64,000 nt of DNA from Thermomicrobiales bacterium. Its GTDB lineage: Bacteria > Chloroflexota > Chloroflexia > Thermomicrobiales > CFX8. Every line of letters begins with the position of its first letter. Position 1 is the first letter of the stretch. Of the stretch, positions 1-8,628 are shown piece by piece. The notes under the pieces were generated by a model, which saw nothing but the letters and a program-made list of their open reading frames with translations, did no database searches and was not told where the DNA came from. The DNA is taken from NCBI GenBank assembly GCA_037045155.1, contig JBAOIG010000005.1, forward strand, positions 1,054,001 through 1,118,000, in the 5' to 3' direction. A program made the translations under genes and the position numbers.

Positions 1-780
1 AACGAACCACGTGTGCGATGAACGCTCCCCGATCCGGCAATAGACGATCACCGGCTGATCCGGCGTGATCCCCTCACCTTCGTAAAGAGCGCGCAATTCA
101 TCGACACTCCTGAAGGTGCCGTCTTCCGCAACGGCCTTGCCCCACGGGATATTTCGCGCGCCAGGGATATGGCCGCCGCGCAATGCCCCCTCCTGTGGAT
201 AGTCGGGCATATGAAGCAGCTCGCCGGTGAACTCCCCGGGGGAGCGAACATCGACCAGCGGGTTGCCTTCGCCGATCCTGCGCAGCCGGCTGTAGCCGAT
301 ATGAGCCAGCACATCGTCGCGGTAGGCGCGCAGCTCCGGCCGTTCGGCCGAACCGTGGTAGTCAGCCGGCGTGATCGTTGGCGCTTCGCGCGTAGTCGCG
401 CGGCCCTCCGCTTCCCACTTCTTCCGGCCGCCATCCATGATCCTGACGTTGTCGTGCCCCATGTAGCGGAAGAACCAGTATGCGTAGGCGGCCCACCAGT
501 TGGTCTTGTCGCCGTAGAACACGGCGGTCGTGTCCCGGGTGATGCCCAGCGCGCTCATCAGCCGATCGAACCCTTCGGCATCGATGAAGTCGCGTGTATC
601 GGTGCGCTGCAGATGTTCGTGCCAGTCGATCTTCACCGCGCCGGGAACATGACCCAGCTCGTACAGCAGGACATCTTCGTCCGCTTCAACGATGCGGATG
701 GTTGGGTCGGCCAGATGCTCCGCGACCCAGGTGGTGCTGACGAGCACCTCGCGGCTCGCATTTGCCTTGCCGTTTGCCAT
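1..780 (-). CDS. Sulfurtransferase (two rhodanese domains), 3' end outside window
   Basis: Thiosulfate/3-mercaptopyruvate-type sulfurtransferase; it moves a sulfane sulfur from a donor to an acceptor through a cysteine persulfide. The 260 visible residues contain an N-terminal inactive rhodanese domain (DADEDVLLYELGHVPGA, then DGGRKKWEAEGR near residue 130) and a second domain with LVDVRSPGEF and the active loop YCRIGERS, catalytic Cys at residue 248. The gene runs off the left edge, so only a short C-terminal piece should be missing. The ATG at 780 starts MANGKANASREVLVS. An AT-rich TATAGT at 846-851 (minus strand) could be its -10 box. It points away from the next gene. Confidence 0.9.
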   Translation of the reverse strand, partial: MANGKANASREVLVSTTWVAEHLADPTIRIVEADEDVLLYELGHVPGAVKIDWHEHLQRTDTRDFIDAEGFDRLMSALGITRDTTAVFYGDKTNWWAAYAYWFFRYMGHDNVRIMDGGRKKWEAEGRATTREAPTITPADYHGSAERPELRAYRDDVLAHIGYSRLRRIGEGNPLVDVRSPGEFTGELLHMPDYPQEGALRGGHIPGARNIPWGKAVAEDGTFRSVDELRALYEGEGITPDQPVIVYCRIGERSSHTWFV

Positions 781-969
781 CGGGTGCCTCCTCGTTGATC
801 CAGATCGTCGCCCGCGCCCGAGGCGCGGCGTCGAACCTTCTATTGACTATACACGCGGCACGGCCCACCTATTCCGCGATGGCTCGAGTGGCGCATCCTC
901 GCTCTCACTCGCGCGTCGCGAGACAGTGCGGCGCGTAATTCTGTACGATCAGTAAGCAGATGGCCTGGT

Positions 970-999
970 TTGACCAGATCATTAGTTGTTCGTTGGTAT
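970..999 (+). promoter_or_regulatory. Candidate sigma-70-type promoter for the binding-protein gene
   Basis: TTGACC at 970-975 and TGGTAT at 994-999 with an 18-bp spacer. Transcription would start near 1006 and leave a leader of about 40 nt before the ATG at 1047. Found by eye only. Confidence 0.4.
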
Positions 1000-1046
1000 G
1001 TCACGGCGGAGTGCGCGCCTGTGACGCATATGGAAGAGGGGGCGCA

Positions 1047-2927
1047 ATGGACGAGCGCGTTGGGTCGGGGGCGAACGGATTGGCGGCGCTGGAAGCAGCT
1101 GTCCTCACGGGTCGCCTCTCGCGTCGCGATGTTCTGAAGCGTGGCGCGGCGCTTGGTTTGACTGCGCCTGCCATCGCCGCTCTTCTGGCTGCATGTGGCA
1201 GTAGCAGTAAGGAAACACCGGCTGCAACGGCCAGCTCGGGGGGCGGTGCTCCGGGCGCGGGCACGGCAACAACGGGGCCATCCGGTGGCGGACGTGGACG
1301 CGGCTCGGGCGACCTGCTGCGCATCCTTTACTGGCAGGCGCCGCCGATGCTCAATCAACACTATGCCAATGGCAATCTGATCTCCAATCCAGCGGCGCTT
1401 GTTCTCGAGCCGTTGATTCGTATCAGCCCTGAGGGCGACGTTGTCGCAGTCCTCTGCGAGAAAGCGCCGTCACTGGAGAATGGTGGCATCTCGGCCGACG
1501 GCAAGACCGTCACCTACACGTTGCTTGAGGGACTCGTCTGGTCAGACGGCACGCCGGTGTCGAGCGACGATGCCAAGTTCACCTGGAAGTGGGCAATTGA
1601 CCCGGCAGCGGGAACGACGTCCTCGCCAGCATTCGTCAATGTTGATGACATCGAGGTGGTGGACGCGCGAACCTTCAAGATCCATCTGAAGAACACAGAC
1701 CCTGCCTGGTACAACATCTTCGGCCGCGGCACGAGCGATGGCGCACCGATCCTGCCCAAGCACCTGCTCGAGAACTACATGGGGGATAAGGCGCAATCTG
1801 CGCCGTTCAACATGAAGCCGGTCGGCACCGGCCCATACAAAGTCACCAATTTCGTCCCCGGTGACGTCGTCAACTACGAGATCAACGAGAGTTACCGCTT
1901 CCCCGATAAGCCGTTCTTCAAGAAGGTTGAGTACAAGGGTGGCGGCGATGCCCCGTCCGCCGCGCGGGCTGTCCTGCAGACCGGCGAGGTGGACTACGCG
2001 ATCAACCTGCAGGTCGAAAAATCCGTCCTGGAGAACCTCCTCAAGAGTGGCGTCGGTGAACTGATCGTCCTGCCCGATGGCAGTGTCGAGCACGTATTCA
2101 TCAACTTCGCCGATCCGAACAAGGAGGTCGACGGCGCCCGTTCGGAGCCATCCACTCAGCACCCGTTCCTGACCGATAAGGCGGTTCGCGAGGCGCTGGC
2201 GCTCGGCGTCGATCGCGACATGATCGTTAGCCAGTTGTATGGCGAGGCGGCCAACGCGACGGCAAACGTGATTGTCGCGCCAGAGATGTTCGTGTCGAAG
2301 AACACGAGCTACAAGTTCAGCGTCGATGACGCCAGCGCGGCACTTGAGGCGGCCGGTTGGACCGGCAAGCCGCGGACAAAGGATGGCGTTAAGACGAAGA
2401 TCCTGTTCCAGACGACAGTCAGCCCGCTGCGCCTCAAGGCGCAGGAGATCATGAAGCAGCCCTGGGACGCGATCGGGTTCGAAGTCCAGTTGAAGTCGAT
2501 TGACTCCACCGTCTTCTTCTCCTCCGACGCTGGCAACCCGGACACCTGGAAGCGCTTCTCCGCCGACCTGCAGATGCTGGCGCTCAACGGCCGGCCGTTC
2601 CCGATCGACCTGATGTCGTACTGGAAGTCGATTGACCCGGCCGAGGATATCGCCCAGAAGTCGAACGGCTGGTCTGGCCGCAACCTCAGCCGGTGGGTCA
2701 ACGAGGACTACAATAAGCTCTGGGAGGCCGCCTCGACTGAGCTCGACCCGACCAAGCAGGCCGAGTTGTTCATCAAGATGAATGACATGATCTCCGACGA
2801 TGTCGTCACGATCCCGTTCATCGCGCGAAAGCGGGTCTCGGGCAAGAACAAGCGGCTCCAGGGCAATAACCCGGGTCCGTGGACCGAGGACACCTGGGAC
2901 GTTGCCGACTGGTATTTCGAAGGCTAG
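1047..2927 (+). CDS. ABC transporter substrate-binding lipoprotein (family 5, oligopeptide type)
   Basis: Extracytoplasmic solute-binding protein of the OppA/DppA family (SBP_bac_5), 626 residues. The ATG at 1047 follows a GAAGAGGGGG ribosome site; an in-frame ATG at 960 lacks one. The N-terminus has a twin-arginine motif (SRRDVLK) and a lipobox (LLAAC), so it is probably Tat-exported and lipid-anchored, followed by a Gly/Ser/Thr linker. Family features include EGLVWSDGTPVSSDDAKFT near residue 160 and GTGPYKV near 260. No permease or ATPase genes are next to it, so it must work with a transporter encoded elsewhere. An M20 peptidase follows after 73 bp, which suggests peptide uptake and breakdown. 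The exact ligand is not predictable. Confidence 0.93.
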   Translation: MDERVGSGANGLAALEAAVLTGRLSRRDVLKRGAALGLTAPAIAALLAACGSSSKETPAATASSGGGAPGAGTATTGPSGGGRGRGSGDLLRILYWQAPPMLNQHYANGNLISNPAALVLEPLIRISPEGDVVAVLCEKAPSLENGGISADGKTVTYTLLEGLVWSDGTPVSSDDAKFTWKWAIDPAAGTTSSPAFVNVDDIEVVDARTFKIHLKNTDPAWYNIFGRGTSDGAPILPKHLLENYMGDKAQSAPFNMKPVGTGPYKVTNFVPGDVVNYEINESYRFPDKPFFKKVEYKGGGDAPSAARAVLQTGEVDYAINLQVEKSVLENLLKSGVGELIVLPDGSVEHVFINFADPNKEVDGARSEPSTQHPFLTDKAVREALALGVDRDMIVSQLYGEAANATANVIVAPEMFVSKNTSYKFSVDDASAALEAAGWTGKPRTKDGVKTKILFQTTVSPLRLKAQEIMKQPWDAIGFEVQLKSIDSTVFFSSDAGNPDTWKRFSADLQMLALNGRPFPIDLMSYWKSIDPAEDIAQKSNGWSGRNLSRWVNEDYNKLWEAASTELDPTKQAELFIKMNDMISDDVVTIPFIARKRVSGKNKRLQGNNPGPWTEDTWDVADWYFEG

Positions 2928-3000
2928 AGCCTTGTTGCGTTCGACGTAGCCGGTTCGCGATCGTGAACCGGCTGCGTTGGAGCACGGTGAAGGGACTACC

Positions 3001-4260
3001 ATGAATCATCAGCAAGCCCGCGCGGCGCTGGAGCAGCGGCTGGAGCGTGACGCTGACGATATTCTCGGGTTTGTCCAGAAGATCGTCCAGATCCCGAGCG
3101 AGAACCCCGACGGCGACACGACCCAGCTCGTCTCATTCCTGACCGACTGGATGGATGAGCGTGGTCTCGATCACGAGATTGTCGCTCCGCAGCCGACGAT
3201 GCCGAACGTCCTCGCCGGATTCGATGGCGGCGATCCGGGCAAGCACCTCATCCTCAACGGCCACCTCGATATCTTCCCGGCCGGCGACCCGACGCAGTGG
3301 TCGGACGACCCGTACTCCGGCGCGGTGCGCGATGGCAAGCTGTTCGGTCGCGGCGTCATCGACATGAAGACCGGAACTGCCGCCTCGTTCCTGGCATACC
3401 GATATCTGCACGAAATGCGACAGCAGCTGGGCGGCCGGCTCACGCTGACCGCCGTCTCCGACGAGGAGACCGGCGGAACCTGGGGCACTGGCTACCTGAT
3501 GGACAACTACCCCGATGTAATCGGCGACTGCGTCCTGAATGGCGAGCCAAGCACCCCGTACACGATCCGCTTCGGCGAGAAGGGTCCGGTCTGGCTCGAT
3601 ATGCTCGTCCGCACTCCGGGCGGCCACGGCGCATACACCCACCTGAGCAAGAGCGCGATTCAGGAGACCGCCGAGATTATCGGGCGGATCGAGCGTCTGG
3701 CTGACCAGCCGGTTACGTTGCCGGCCGATATCCTCGCCGTTGTCGAAGCCGCTCGGCCTGAGCTGGACGCCGCGCTCGGCGCCGGGGCGACCGACATCGT
3801 GAAGCAGGTGACCGTCAACATCGGCACGATCCGTGGTGGTGTCAAGACCAATGTCATCGCCGCCGATTGCTACACCGGCGTCGATCTGCGCGCGCCGGTC
3901 GGCCACTCGGCCCAGTCGCTACTGGAGCAGTTCGAGGCGATCCTGGCCGACTACCCCGACGCCTCTTACGAGCTCTTCAAGGTCAGCGAGCCGTCGGTCT
4001 GCACGCCCGACCACGAGATGGTCCGCATCCTTCAGCGCAACGGCGAGGCGGTGCGCGGCATCAGGCCGAAGCCGGCCATCAGCATCGGCGGCACCGACTG
4101 CCGCTTCTGGCGCTGGCGCGGCATCCCGGCCTACGTCTACGGCCCGATCCCGTACAACATGGGCGCCGCCGACGAGTACGTCACCCTCGACGACCTCTAC
4201 GGCACCGTCCGCGTCCACGTCCTGTCGGCCTTCGACTACCTCACCGGTGCGACCGACTAA
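3001..4260 (+). CDS. M20 family metallopeptidase (ArgE/DapE-like)
   Basis: Zinc-dependent amidohydrolase/peptidase of the ArgE/DapE/CPG2 group, 419 residues. The metal-binding motifs are visible: NGHLDIFPAG, GRGVIDMKTG and SDEETGGTWG, followed by the dimerization domain (GGHGAYTH, KTNVIAADCYTGVDLR) and a late active-site segment (SIGGTDCRFWRWRG). The ATG at 3001 has GGTGAAGGGA upstream at good spacing, so it is preferred over the in-frame ATG at 2977. Directly behind the peptide-binding lipoprotein, it probably hydrolyses an imported N-acyl amino acid or dipeptide. Substrate cannot be assigned from sequence. Confidence 0.9.
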   Translation: MNHQQARAALEQRLERDADDILGFVQKIVQIPSENPDGDTTQLVSFLTDWMDERGLDHEIVAPQPTMPNVLAGFDGGDPGKHLILNGHLDIFPAGDPTQWSDDPYSGAVRDGKLFGRGVIDMKTGTAASFLAYRYLHEMRQQLGGRLTLTAVSDEETGGTWGTGYLMDNYPDVIGDCVLNGEPSTPYTIRFGEKGPVWLDMLVRTPGGHGAYTHLSKSAIQETAEIIGRIERLADQPVTLPADILAVVEAARPELDAALGAGATDIVKQVTVNIGTIRGGVKTNVIAADCYTGVDLRAPVGHSAQSLLEQFEAILADYPDASYELFKVSEPSVCTPDHEMVRILQRNGEAVRGIRPKPAISIGGTDCRFWRWRGIPAYVYGPIPYNMGAADEYVTLDDLYGTVRVHVLSAFDYLTGATD

Positions 4261-4277
4261 CGGCGGGAAACTCACTG

Positions 4278-4312
4278 CTGGCCCGACAGGCTTGAGTGCC
4301 CTGTCAGGCCAG
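4278..4312 (+). terminator. Hairpin downstream of the M20 peptidase gene
   Basis: Arms CTGGCCCGACAGG (4278-4290) and CCTGTCAGGCCAG (4300-4312), 13 bp with one G-U-type mismatch and a 9-nt loop. It lies 17 bp after the stop codon. No clear T-run follows, so termination efficiency is uncertain. Confidence 0.55.
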
Positions 4313-4366
4313 CATCTTCAGGCAAGCCGAAGCGCGACGATCTGCACATCAATCTAACGCATTTAC

Positions 4367-4394
4367 TTGACAGCCCCCCCTCCCGCATTACAGT
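4367..4394 (+). promoter_or_regulatory. Strong-looking sigma-70-type promoter
   Basis: TTGACA at 4367-4372 and TACAGT at 4389-4394, spacer 16 bp. It lies in the gap of about 375 bp between the M20 gene and the lipoprotein coding start. The rest of that gap (4395-4637) is open in the lipoprotein frame but lacks an obvious earlier signal peptide. Confidence 0.5.
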
Positions 4395-4637
4395 AGCGTC
4401 ATCACATGCGGCCCGTTGGAATTAACATCACATTGGCTTGGTCGTCTCACCTTGGAGACCGAATCGCTCAGATTCGGGATCAATCGCACGATTCAGAGCG
4501 AGAGGCTTGCCATGCGTACGGTGGGCGCCGTCGGTCGGATCGTCGCCGAGTTGACGTTATGTGGAGGCTACCTGTTAGCGGGCGATGAACTCGCCAAACA
4601 ACGCGCAGACAGCGCTCGCGGCCGAGTGACTGTCGGG

Positions 4638-5510
4638 ATGCGTGACCTGTGGACGACAATTAGAGAACCTTGCGGATTTACCCGCGCCCATCCCAGGTTA
4701 TCACTCAATCGAATCGTGTTCGTCATTGCTATCGTCAGCGCTGTGATCGTCAGTGGCTGTGGCGTGGATGATGTATCTACTGGTAGCCAAGTGTCAACGG
4801 ACGTGTCTGCCAGCGAAGCCTGGACAACCGCAACCCCCCTGGCAAATGGAACGATGATCACGACCTCGGAGGCGCAATACCCTCGATCGGACTCGACCCC
4901 CTATCAGGCGTCAACCCCCGATTGGTCAGTGCCGCTTGGAGTCAGCGTCGCGATCGACAGTGTCTACTATGCGTCGCTCGGGGAACTAGCCTGGGCGTCA
5001 GATGCGATCGTGATTGGCGTGGTCGTGGAGGCGCGTGCGCCGCAATACATCGAGAACCATGATCCACACCGGCCGTCGGATGTGCCGCAGGCCGATCCGG
5101 CCCATATCTTCACCGACTACATCATCAAGGTTGACCGCGTCTTACGGGGTAACGGTACTGATAACGCCGTAATCCGTCAGCAGGGCGGTACGATCCAGAA
5201 TGTCACGGTGACCAACTTATCTGAGCCGGAGATGAAGATCGGGTACCGCGGTCTATTCTTCTTGCAGCGGATTGAAACGCCGGTCCCGACGAATGGCGAC
5301 TCGGTGACTATCGTGCACGTGGCGGCTGCGACTTGGTGGGTCGAAGGGCAAAGCCTCGTTCCGGCGCTGCCGACTGGTAGCGAAGAGCATCCTCCCACGA
5401 TCCCATCGGAGATGATGATGAGCGAGATTGCAGTCACGTTGAGAGGCGCGCCGATCGGAGCGGATGCTGTACCCATGTCAAGCGCTCCTCTCGGGCCAGA
5501 CCTCCCATAA
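4638..5510 (+). CDS. Putative lipoprotein of unknown function
   Basis: 290 residues from the ATG at 4638. A hydrophobic segment with a lipobox (AVIVSGCG) lies about 30 residues in, followed by a Ser/Thr-rich region and a folded domain with SDAIVIGVVVEAR, IFTDYIIKVDRVLRG and GYRGLFFLQRIE. That pattern (a beta-rich domain beginning 'a..adaiv.G.V') resembles secreted beta-strand domains common in Actinobacteria and Chloroflexota, but I do not recognise a named family. The frame is open back to a TTG at 4416 and includes a GTG at 4626, so the start is uncertain. It stands alone with its own promoter. Confidence 0.7.
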   Translation: MRDLWTTIREPCGFTRAHPRLSLNRIVFVIAIVSAVIVSGCGVDDVSTGSQVSTDVSASEAWTTATPLANGTMITTSEAQYPRSDSTPYQASTPDWSVPLGVSVAIDSVYYASLGELAWASDAIVIGVVVEARAPQYIENHDPHRPSDVPQADPAHIFTDYIIKVDRVLRGNGTDNAVIRQQGGTIQNVTVTNLSEPEMKIGYRGLFFLQRIETPVPTNGDSVTIVHVAAATWWVEGQSLVPALPTGSEEHPPTIPSEMMMSEIAVTLRGAPIGADAVPMSSAPLGPDLP

Positions 5511-5686
5511 TCGGTCTTTGATGCCGCTGCCTCACCGCTACGATCAGGACGAACCCCCTATTGTCACGACCCTGCTGAGTGGCGCGCGATGCCGAGTTGG
5601 CTAGCTCGTTAGATCATCCGATCTGGCGGGCAGTTGCTCTTGCCCATCCCCTCCCGGCCTCCCATTGCCAGCATGAAGATTGCTCC

Positions 5687-5715
5687 TTGACCAATCCCGA
5701 CGAAATTGCTATGGT
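5687..5715 (+). promoter_or_regulatory. Promoter of the Fur-family regulator gene
   Basis: TTGACC at 5687-5692 and TATGGT at 5710-5715 with a 17-bp spacer, ending about 50 bp before the ATG at 5764. The tandem repeats at 5732-5762 lie just downstream, where a bound repressor could block transcription or ribosome entry. Confidence 0.5.
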
Positions 5716-5731
5716 TTATCGGGTTATCTAG

Positions 5732-5762
5732 GAGTGATTCGCAACTGGGAGTGATTCTCAAC
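5732..5762 (+). promoter_or_regulatory. Tandem 14-bp repeats: candidate operator overlapping the ribosome site
   Basis: GAGTGATTCGCAAC (5732-5745) and GAGTGATTCTCAAC (5749-5762) differ at one base and start 17 bp apart. On the other strand each contains a small dyad (GAG-AATCA-CTC in the second copy). The second copy covers the GGGAG ribosome site and ends one base before the ATG of the Fur-family gene, a natural place for autoregulation. Binding by Fur is inference. Confidence 0.55.
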
Positions 5763-5763
5763 G

Positions 5764-6195
5764 ATGGCCGAGAAGACCGAACTCTTCTGCGAGCGACACG
5801 ACTTCCGTATGACGACGCAACGCGCGGCGATCCTTGAGGAGGTGCGGTCTGGCGCTGGCCACCTCACCGCCGGGGAGATCTTCGAGCGCGTGCACCGGAA
5901 GTACCCATCGATCGCGTATGGGACGGTCTATCGGACGTTGCACCTGTTTGCCGAACGCGGGCTCATCCTTGAGTTTCCCTTCGGCGACCAGGCGAGCCGC
6001 TTCGACAAGCGGGTGGATCGGCACGATCACGTTCAGTGCCTCATCTGCGGCACACTCGTCGATGTCGACGTGCCAACCGCTCTGCTCGCACAGCAGGTTG
6101 CGGCCGAGCAGACCGGCTACCACGTCAGCGGCCACCAGACGGTGTTCACTGGCGTCTGCCCGATTTGCCAGTCCGCGAGTCACACCCGGAGTTAG
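5764..6195 (+). CDS. Fur-family metalloregulator (Fur/PerR/Zur type)
   Basis: DNA-binding metal-sensing repressor, 143 residues, the usual Fur length. The N-terminal winged helix includes MTTQRAAILEEV and the recognition region YGTVYRTLHLFAERGLI. The metal core has H87, H89, C92 and C95 (HDHVQCLIC), and a C-terminal CPIC pair (C132, C135) completes a structural zinc site. The sequence alone does not separate iron, peroxide and zinc sensing. It lies 101 bp upstream of sufC in the same direction, so regulation of iron-sulfur assembly by iron or peroxide is the best guess. A -10-like TATACT at 6208-6213 could start suf separately. Confidence 0.9.
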   Translation: MAEKTELFCERHDFRMTTQRAAILEEVRSGAGHLTAGEIFERVHRKYPSIAYGTVYRTLHLFAERGLILEFPFGDQASRFDKRVDRHDHVQCLICGTLVDVDVPTALLAQQVAAEQTGYHVSGHQTVFTGVCPICQSASHTRS

Positions 6196-6296
6196 TCAAC
6201 CTATGGGTATACTAAGTGCGACGACAGGATCGTCGTGACGGCGCGCGATGGACGCCGCCGGGGTACGGATCGAATGTGGAGGGCGCAAGCCAGGTT

Positions 6297-7094
6297 ATGA
6301 GCGAGACCCCACTGTTTCAAATTCAGAATCTACATGCCGGCATCGATGGGCAGGAGATCCTGCGCGGTGTCGACCTGACGATCAATCGTGGCGAGATCCA
6401 CGCGCTGATGGGCAAGAACGGCTCGGGCAAGAGCACGCTGGCCTACGCCGTGGCCGGCCACCCGAACTACGAGGTCACCGAGGGCGCCGTCCTCTACAAG
6501 GGCGAGAATATCCTCGAGATGGGGCCGGACGAGCGGGCGCAGTTGGGTCTGTTCCTCGCGTTCCAGTATCCGACCTCGATCCCGGGCGTCTCGATGGCGA
6601 ACTTCCTCCGGATGGCTGCCAACTCGCGCCGCCAGCGACGCGCCGACCAGGGCGAGGATGTCGCCCCGTTCACCCCGCGCGAGTTCCGCAAGACGCTGCG
6701 CGAGAAGATGGCGCTGCTGAAGGTGGACGAGTCGTTTGCCAATCGCTACTTGAATGAAGGCTTCTCCGGCGGCGAGAAGAAGCGCGCCGAGATCCTTCAG
6801 ATGGCGATGCTCGAACCAGAATTCTGCATCATGGACGAGACCGACTCCGGCCTCGACATCGACGCGCTCCGCACCGTCTCGGAGGGTGTCAACGCGCTGT
6901 TCACCGACAATATGGCGATGCTGGTCATCACTCACTACCAGCGTCTGCTGAACTACATCAAGCCGAACTTCGTCCATATCATGGCCGACGGGCGAATCGT
7001 CACGTCGGGTGGACCCGAGCTCGCGATGGAGCTCGAGGAATCCGGCTACGACAAGTTCATGGCCAAGTACGCGCCGGAGGCGGTGGCGGTCTAG
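6297..7094 (+). CDS. sufC: SufC, ATPase of the Suf iron-sulfur assembly complex
   Basis: ABC-type ATPase that drives the SufBCD scaffold, where iron-sulfur clusters are built in the cytoplasm. 265 residues with Walker A GKNGSGKS (39-46), ABC signature FSGGEKKR and Walker B CIMDETDSGLD, all SufC-typical. The ATG at 6297 begins MSETPLFQIQ; the frame is open further upstream, but the family N-terminus fits here. It is the first gene of a tight same-strand series sufC-B-D-S-U, Rieske, sufT, the order seen in many Gram-positive and Chloroflexota genomes. Confidence 0.97.
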   Translation: MSETPLFQIQNLHAGIDGQEILRGVDLTINRGEIHALMGKNGSGKSTLAYAVAGHPNYEVTEGAVLYKGENILEMGPDERAQLGLFLAFQYPTSIPGVSMANFLRMAANSRRQRRADQGEDVAPFTPREFRKTLREKMALLKVDESFANRYLNEGFSGGEKKRAEILQMAMLEPEFCIMDETDSGLDIDALRTVSEGVNALFTDNMAMLVITHYQRLLNYIKPNFVHIMADGRIVTSGGPELAMELEESGYDKFMAKYAPEAVAV

Positions 7095-7137
7095 CGGCCG
7101 TCCGGCTTGCCGGCTGGCAGTGCGTGAGGAGGCACGG

Positions 7138-8535
7138 ATGGCAACAACCGAGCTCGATTTTGGGACATACAAGTACGGGTTCCGCGACGAAGAAGATTAC
7201 GTCTTTAAGTCCGAGAAGGGCATCGACGCCAAGAAGGTCGCGGAGATCTCCGCGATGAAGGGCGAGCCGGAGTGGATGCGTGATTTCCGGCTGAAGGCGT
7301 TCGATTATTTCCTGAAGCGCCCGATGCCCGAGTGGGGCGCTGATCTGTCGGACATCGACTTCGACGACATCTATTACTACATCCGGCCGACCGAAAAGGC
7401 GAGCAAGTCCTGGGATGAGGTGCCGGAGTACATCAAGGATACGTTCGAGAAGCTGGGCATTCCCGAGGCTGAGCGGAAGTTCCTCGCTGGCGTCGGCGCG
7501 CAGTACGAGTCCGAAGTTGTGTACCACTCGCTGCGGGCAGACCTCGAGAAGATGGGCGTCATCTTCCTCGATATGGACGCGGCCGTGCGCGAGTATCCCG
7601 AAATGGTCAAGCAGTACTTCGGGACGATCATCCCGCCCAATGACAACAAGTTTGCCGCGTTGAACTCGGCGGTCTGGTCGGGCGGATCCTTCGTGTATAT
7701 CCCCGAGGGTGTACGGGTCGATGTGCCGCTGCAGGCCTACTTCCGGATCAACGCCGAGAGCATGGGTCAGTTCGAGCGGACGCTGATCATCTGCGAGAAG
7801 AACTCCTACGTCCACTACGTCGAGGGTTGCACCGCGCCGACATATTCGTCGAACTCACTGCACTCAGCAGTGGTCGAGATCATCATCAAAGAGGGCGCGC
7901 GTTGCCGCTACACGACGATCCAGAACTGGTCGAAGAATGTCTACAACCTCGTCACCAAGCGCGCCGCGGCCTACAAGAACGCGACGATGGAGTGGGTCGA
8001 TGGCAACCTCGGCTCCAAGGTGACGATGAAGTACCCGGCTGTCTGGCTGATGGAGGAGGGCGCTCGCGGCGAGATTCTCTCGGTCGCGATGTCCACCGAC
8101 GGCCAGCACCAGGATGCCGGCGGCAAGGTCGTGCATGTCGCGCCGCACACCTCGTCGCAGATCATCTCCAAGTCCATCTCGAAGGGAACCGGGCGGTCGT
8201 CGTACCGTGGGCTCGTCAAGGTTCATCGCGGGGCGGATCACGTCCGCTCCAATGTCGTCTGCGATGCGTTGTTGATCGACGAAGACTCCAGGACTGATAC
8301 CTTCCCCTATATCGAGATTGAGTCCGAGGAGGTTTCGGTTGGGCACGAGGCGACCGTGTCGAAGGTTGCCGACGAGCAGCTGTTTTACCTGCAGTCGCGC
8401 GGCATTTCCGAGTCGGACGCGATGAGCATGATCGTAAGCGGCTTCATCGAGCCCATCGCTAAAGAGCTGCCGCTGGAATACGCCGTCGAGCTGAACCGAC
8501 TGATCCAGCTCGAGATGGAAGGGTCTGTCGGATAG
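7138..8535 (+). CDS. sufB: SufB, iron-sulfur assembly scaffold
   Basis: Core scaffold subunit of SufBCD, 465 residues, the normal SufB length. Recognisable stretches are PPNDNKFAALNSAVWSGG, the SufB-specific VEGCTAP segment with its cysteine, and the C-terminal QLFYLQSRGISESDA with GFIEPIAKELP. SufB receives persulfide sulfur from the cysteine desulfurase and, with SufC and SufD, holds the nascent cluster. The ATG at 7138 follows GAGGAGG at good spacing, 43 bp after sufC. Confidence 0.97.
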   Translation: MATTELDFGTYKYGFRDEEDYVFKSEKGIDAKKVAEISAMKGEPEWMRDFRLKAFDYFLKRPMPEWGADLSDIDFDDIYYYIRPTEKASKSWDEVPEYIKDTFEKLGIPEAERKFLAGVGAQYESEVVYHSLRADLEKMGVIFLDMDAAVREYPEMVKQYFGTIIPPNDNKFAALNSAVWSGGSFVYIPEGVRVDVPLQAYFRINAESMGQFERTLIICEKNSYVHYVEGCTAPTYSSNSLHSAVVEIIIKEGARCRYTTIQNWSKNVYNLVTKRAAAYKNATMEWVDGNLGSKVTMKYPAVWLMEEGARGEILSVAMSTDGQHQDAGGKVVHVAPHTSSQIISKSISKGTGRSSYRGLVKVHRGADHVRSNVVCDALLIDEDSRTDTFPYIEIESEEVSVGHEATVSKVADEQLFYLQSRGISESDAMSMIVSGFIEPIAKELPLEYAVELNRLIQLEMEGSVG

Positions 8536-8628
8536 ACGAGGGATGAGGGACGAGGGACGGGGGACGAGGAATCGTCGCCGCACGCCTCGCGTCCTGCATC
8601 CTGCGTCCCGATGACGTGAGGGAGATGC
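8536..8628. repeat. Purine-rich degenerate repeat with partly complementary half, between sufB and sufD
   Basis: The first half consists of GAGGGAC/GAGGGAT-like units (about 8538-8570); the second half has GCGTCCTGCATCCTGCGTCC (about 8589-8608) and can pair imperfectly with the first around a loop near 8575-8585. This is unlike the compact junctions elsewhere in the operon. It may be an RNA structure adjusting sufB/sufD expression, or a dispersed intergenic repeat. Confidence 0.5.

Noticed and set aside
960..1046. Upstream extension of the binding protein to the ATG at 960
   Set aside because: It would place a 29-residue non-signal segment before the Tat motif, overlaps the promoter and lacks a ribosome site; the ATG at 1047 has one.
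1542..3002. 486-codon minus-strand open frame opposite the binding-protein gene
   Set aside because: Antisense shadow of a clearly real gene; no domain, signal or ribosome site.
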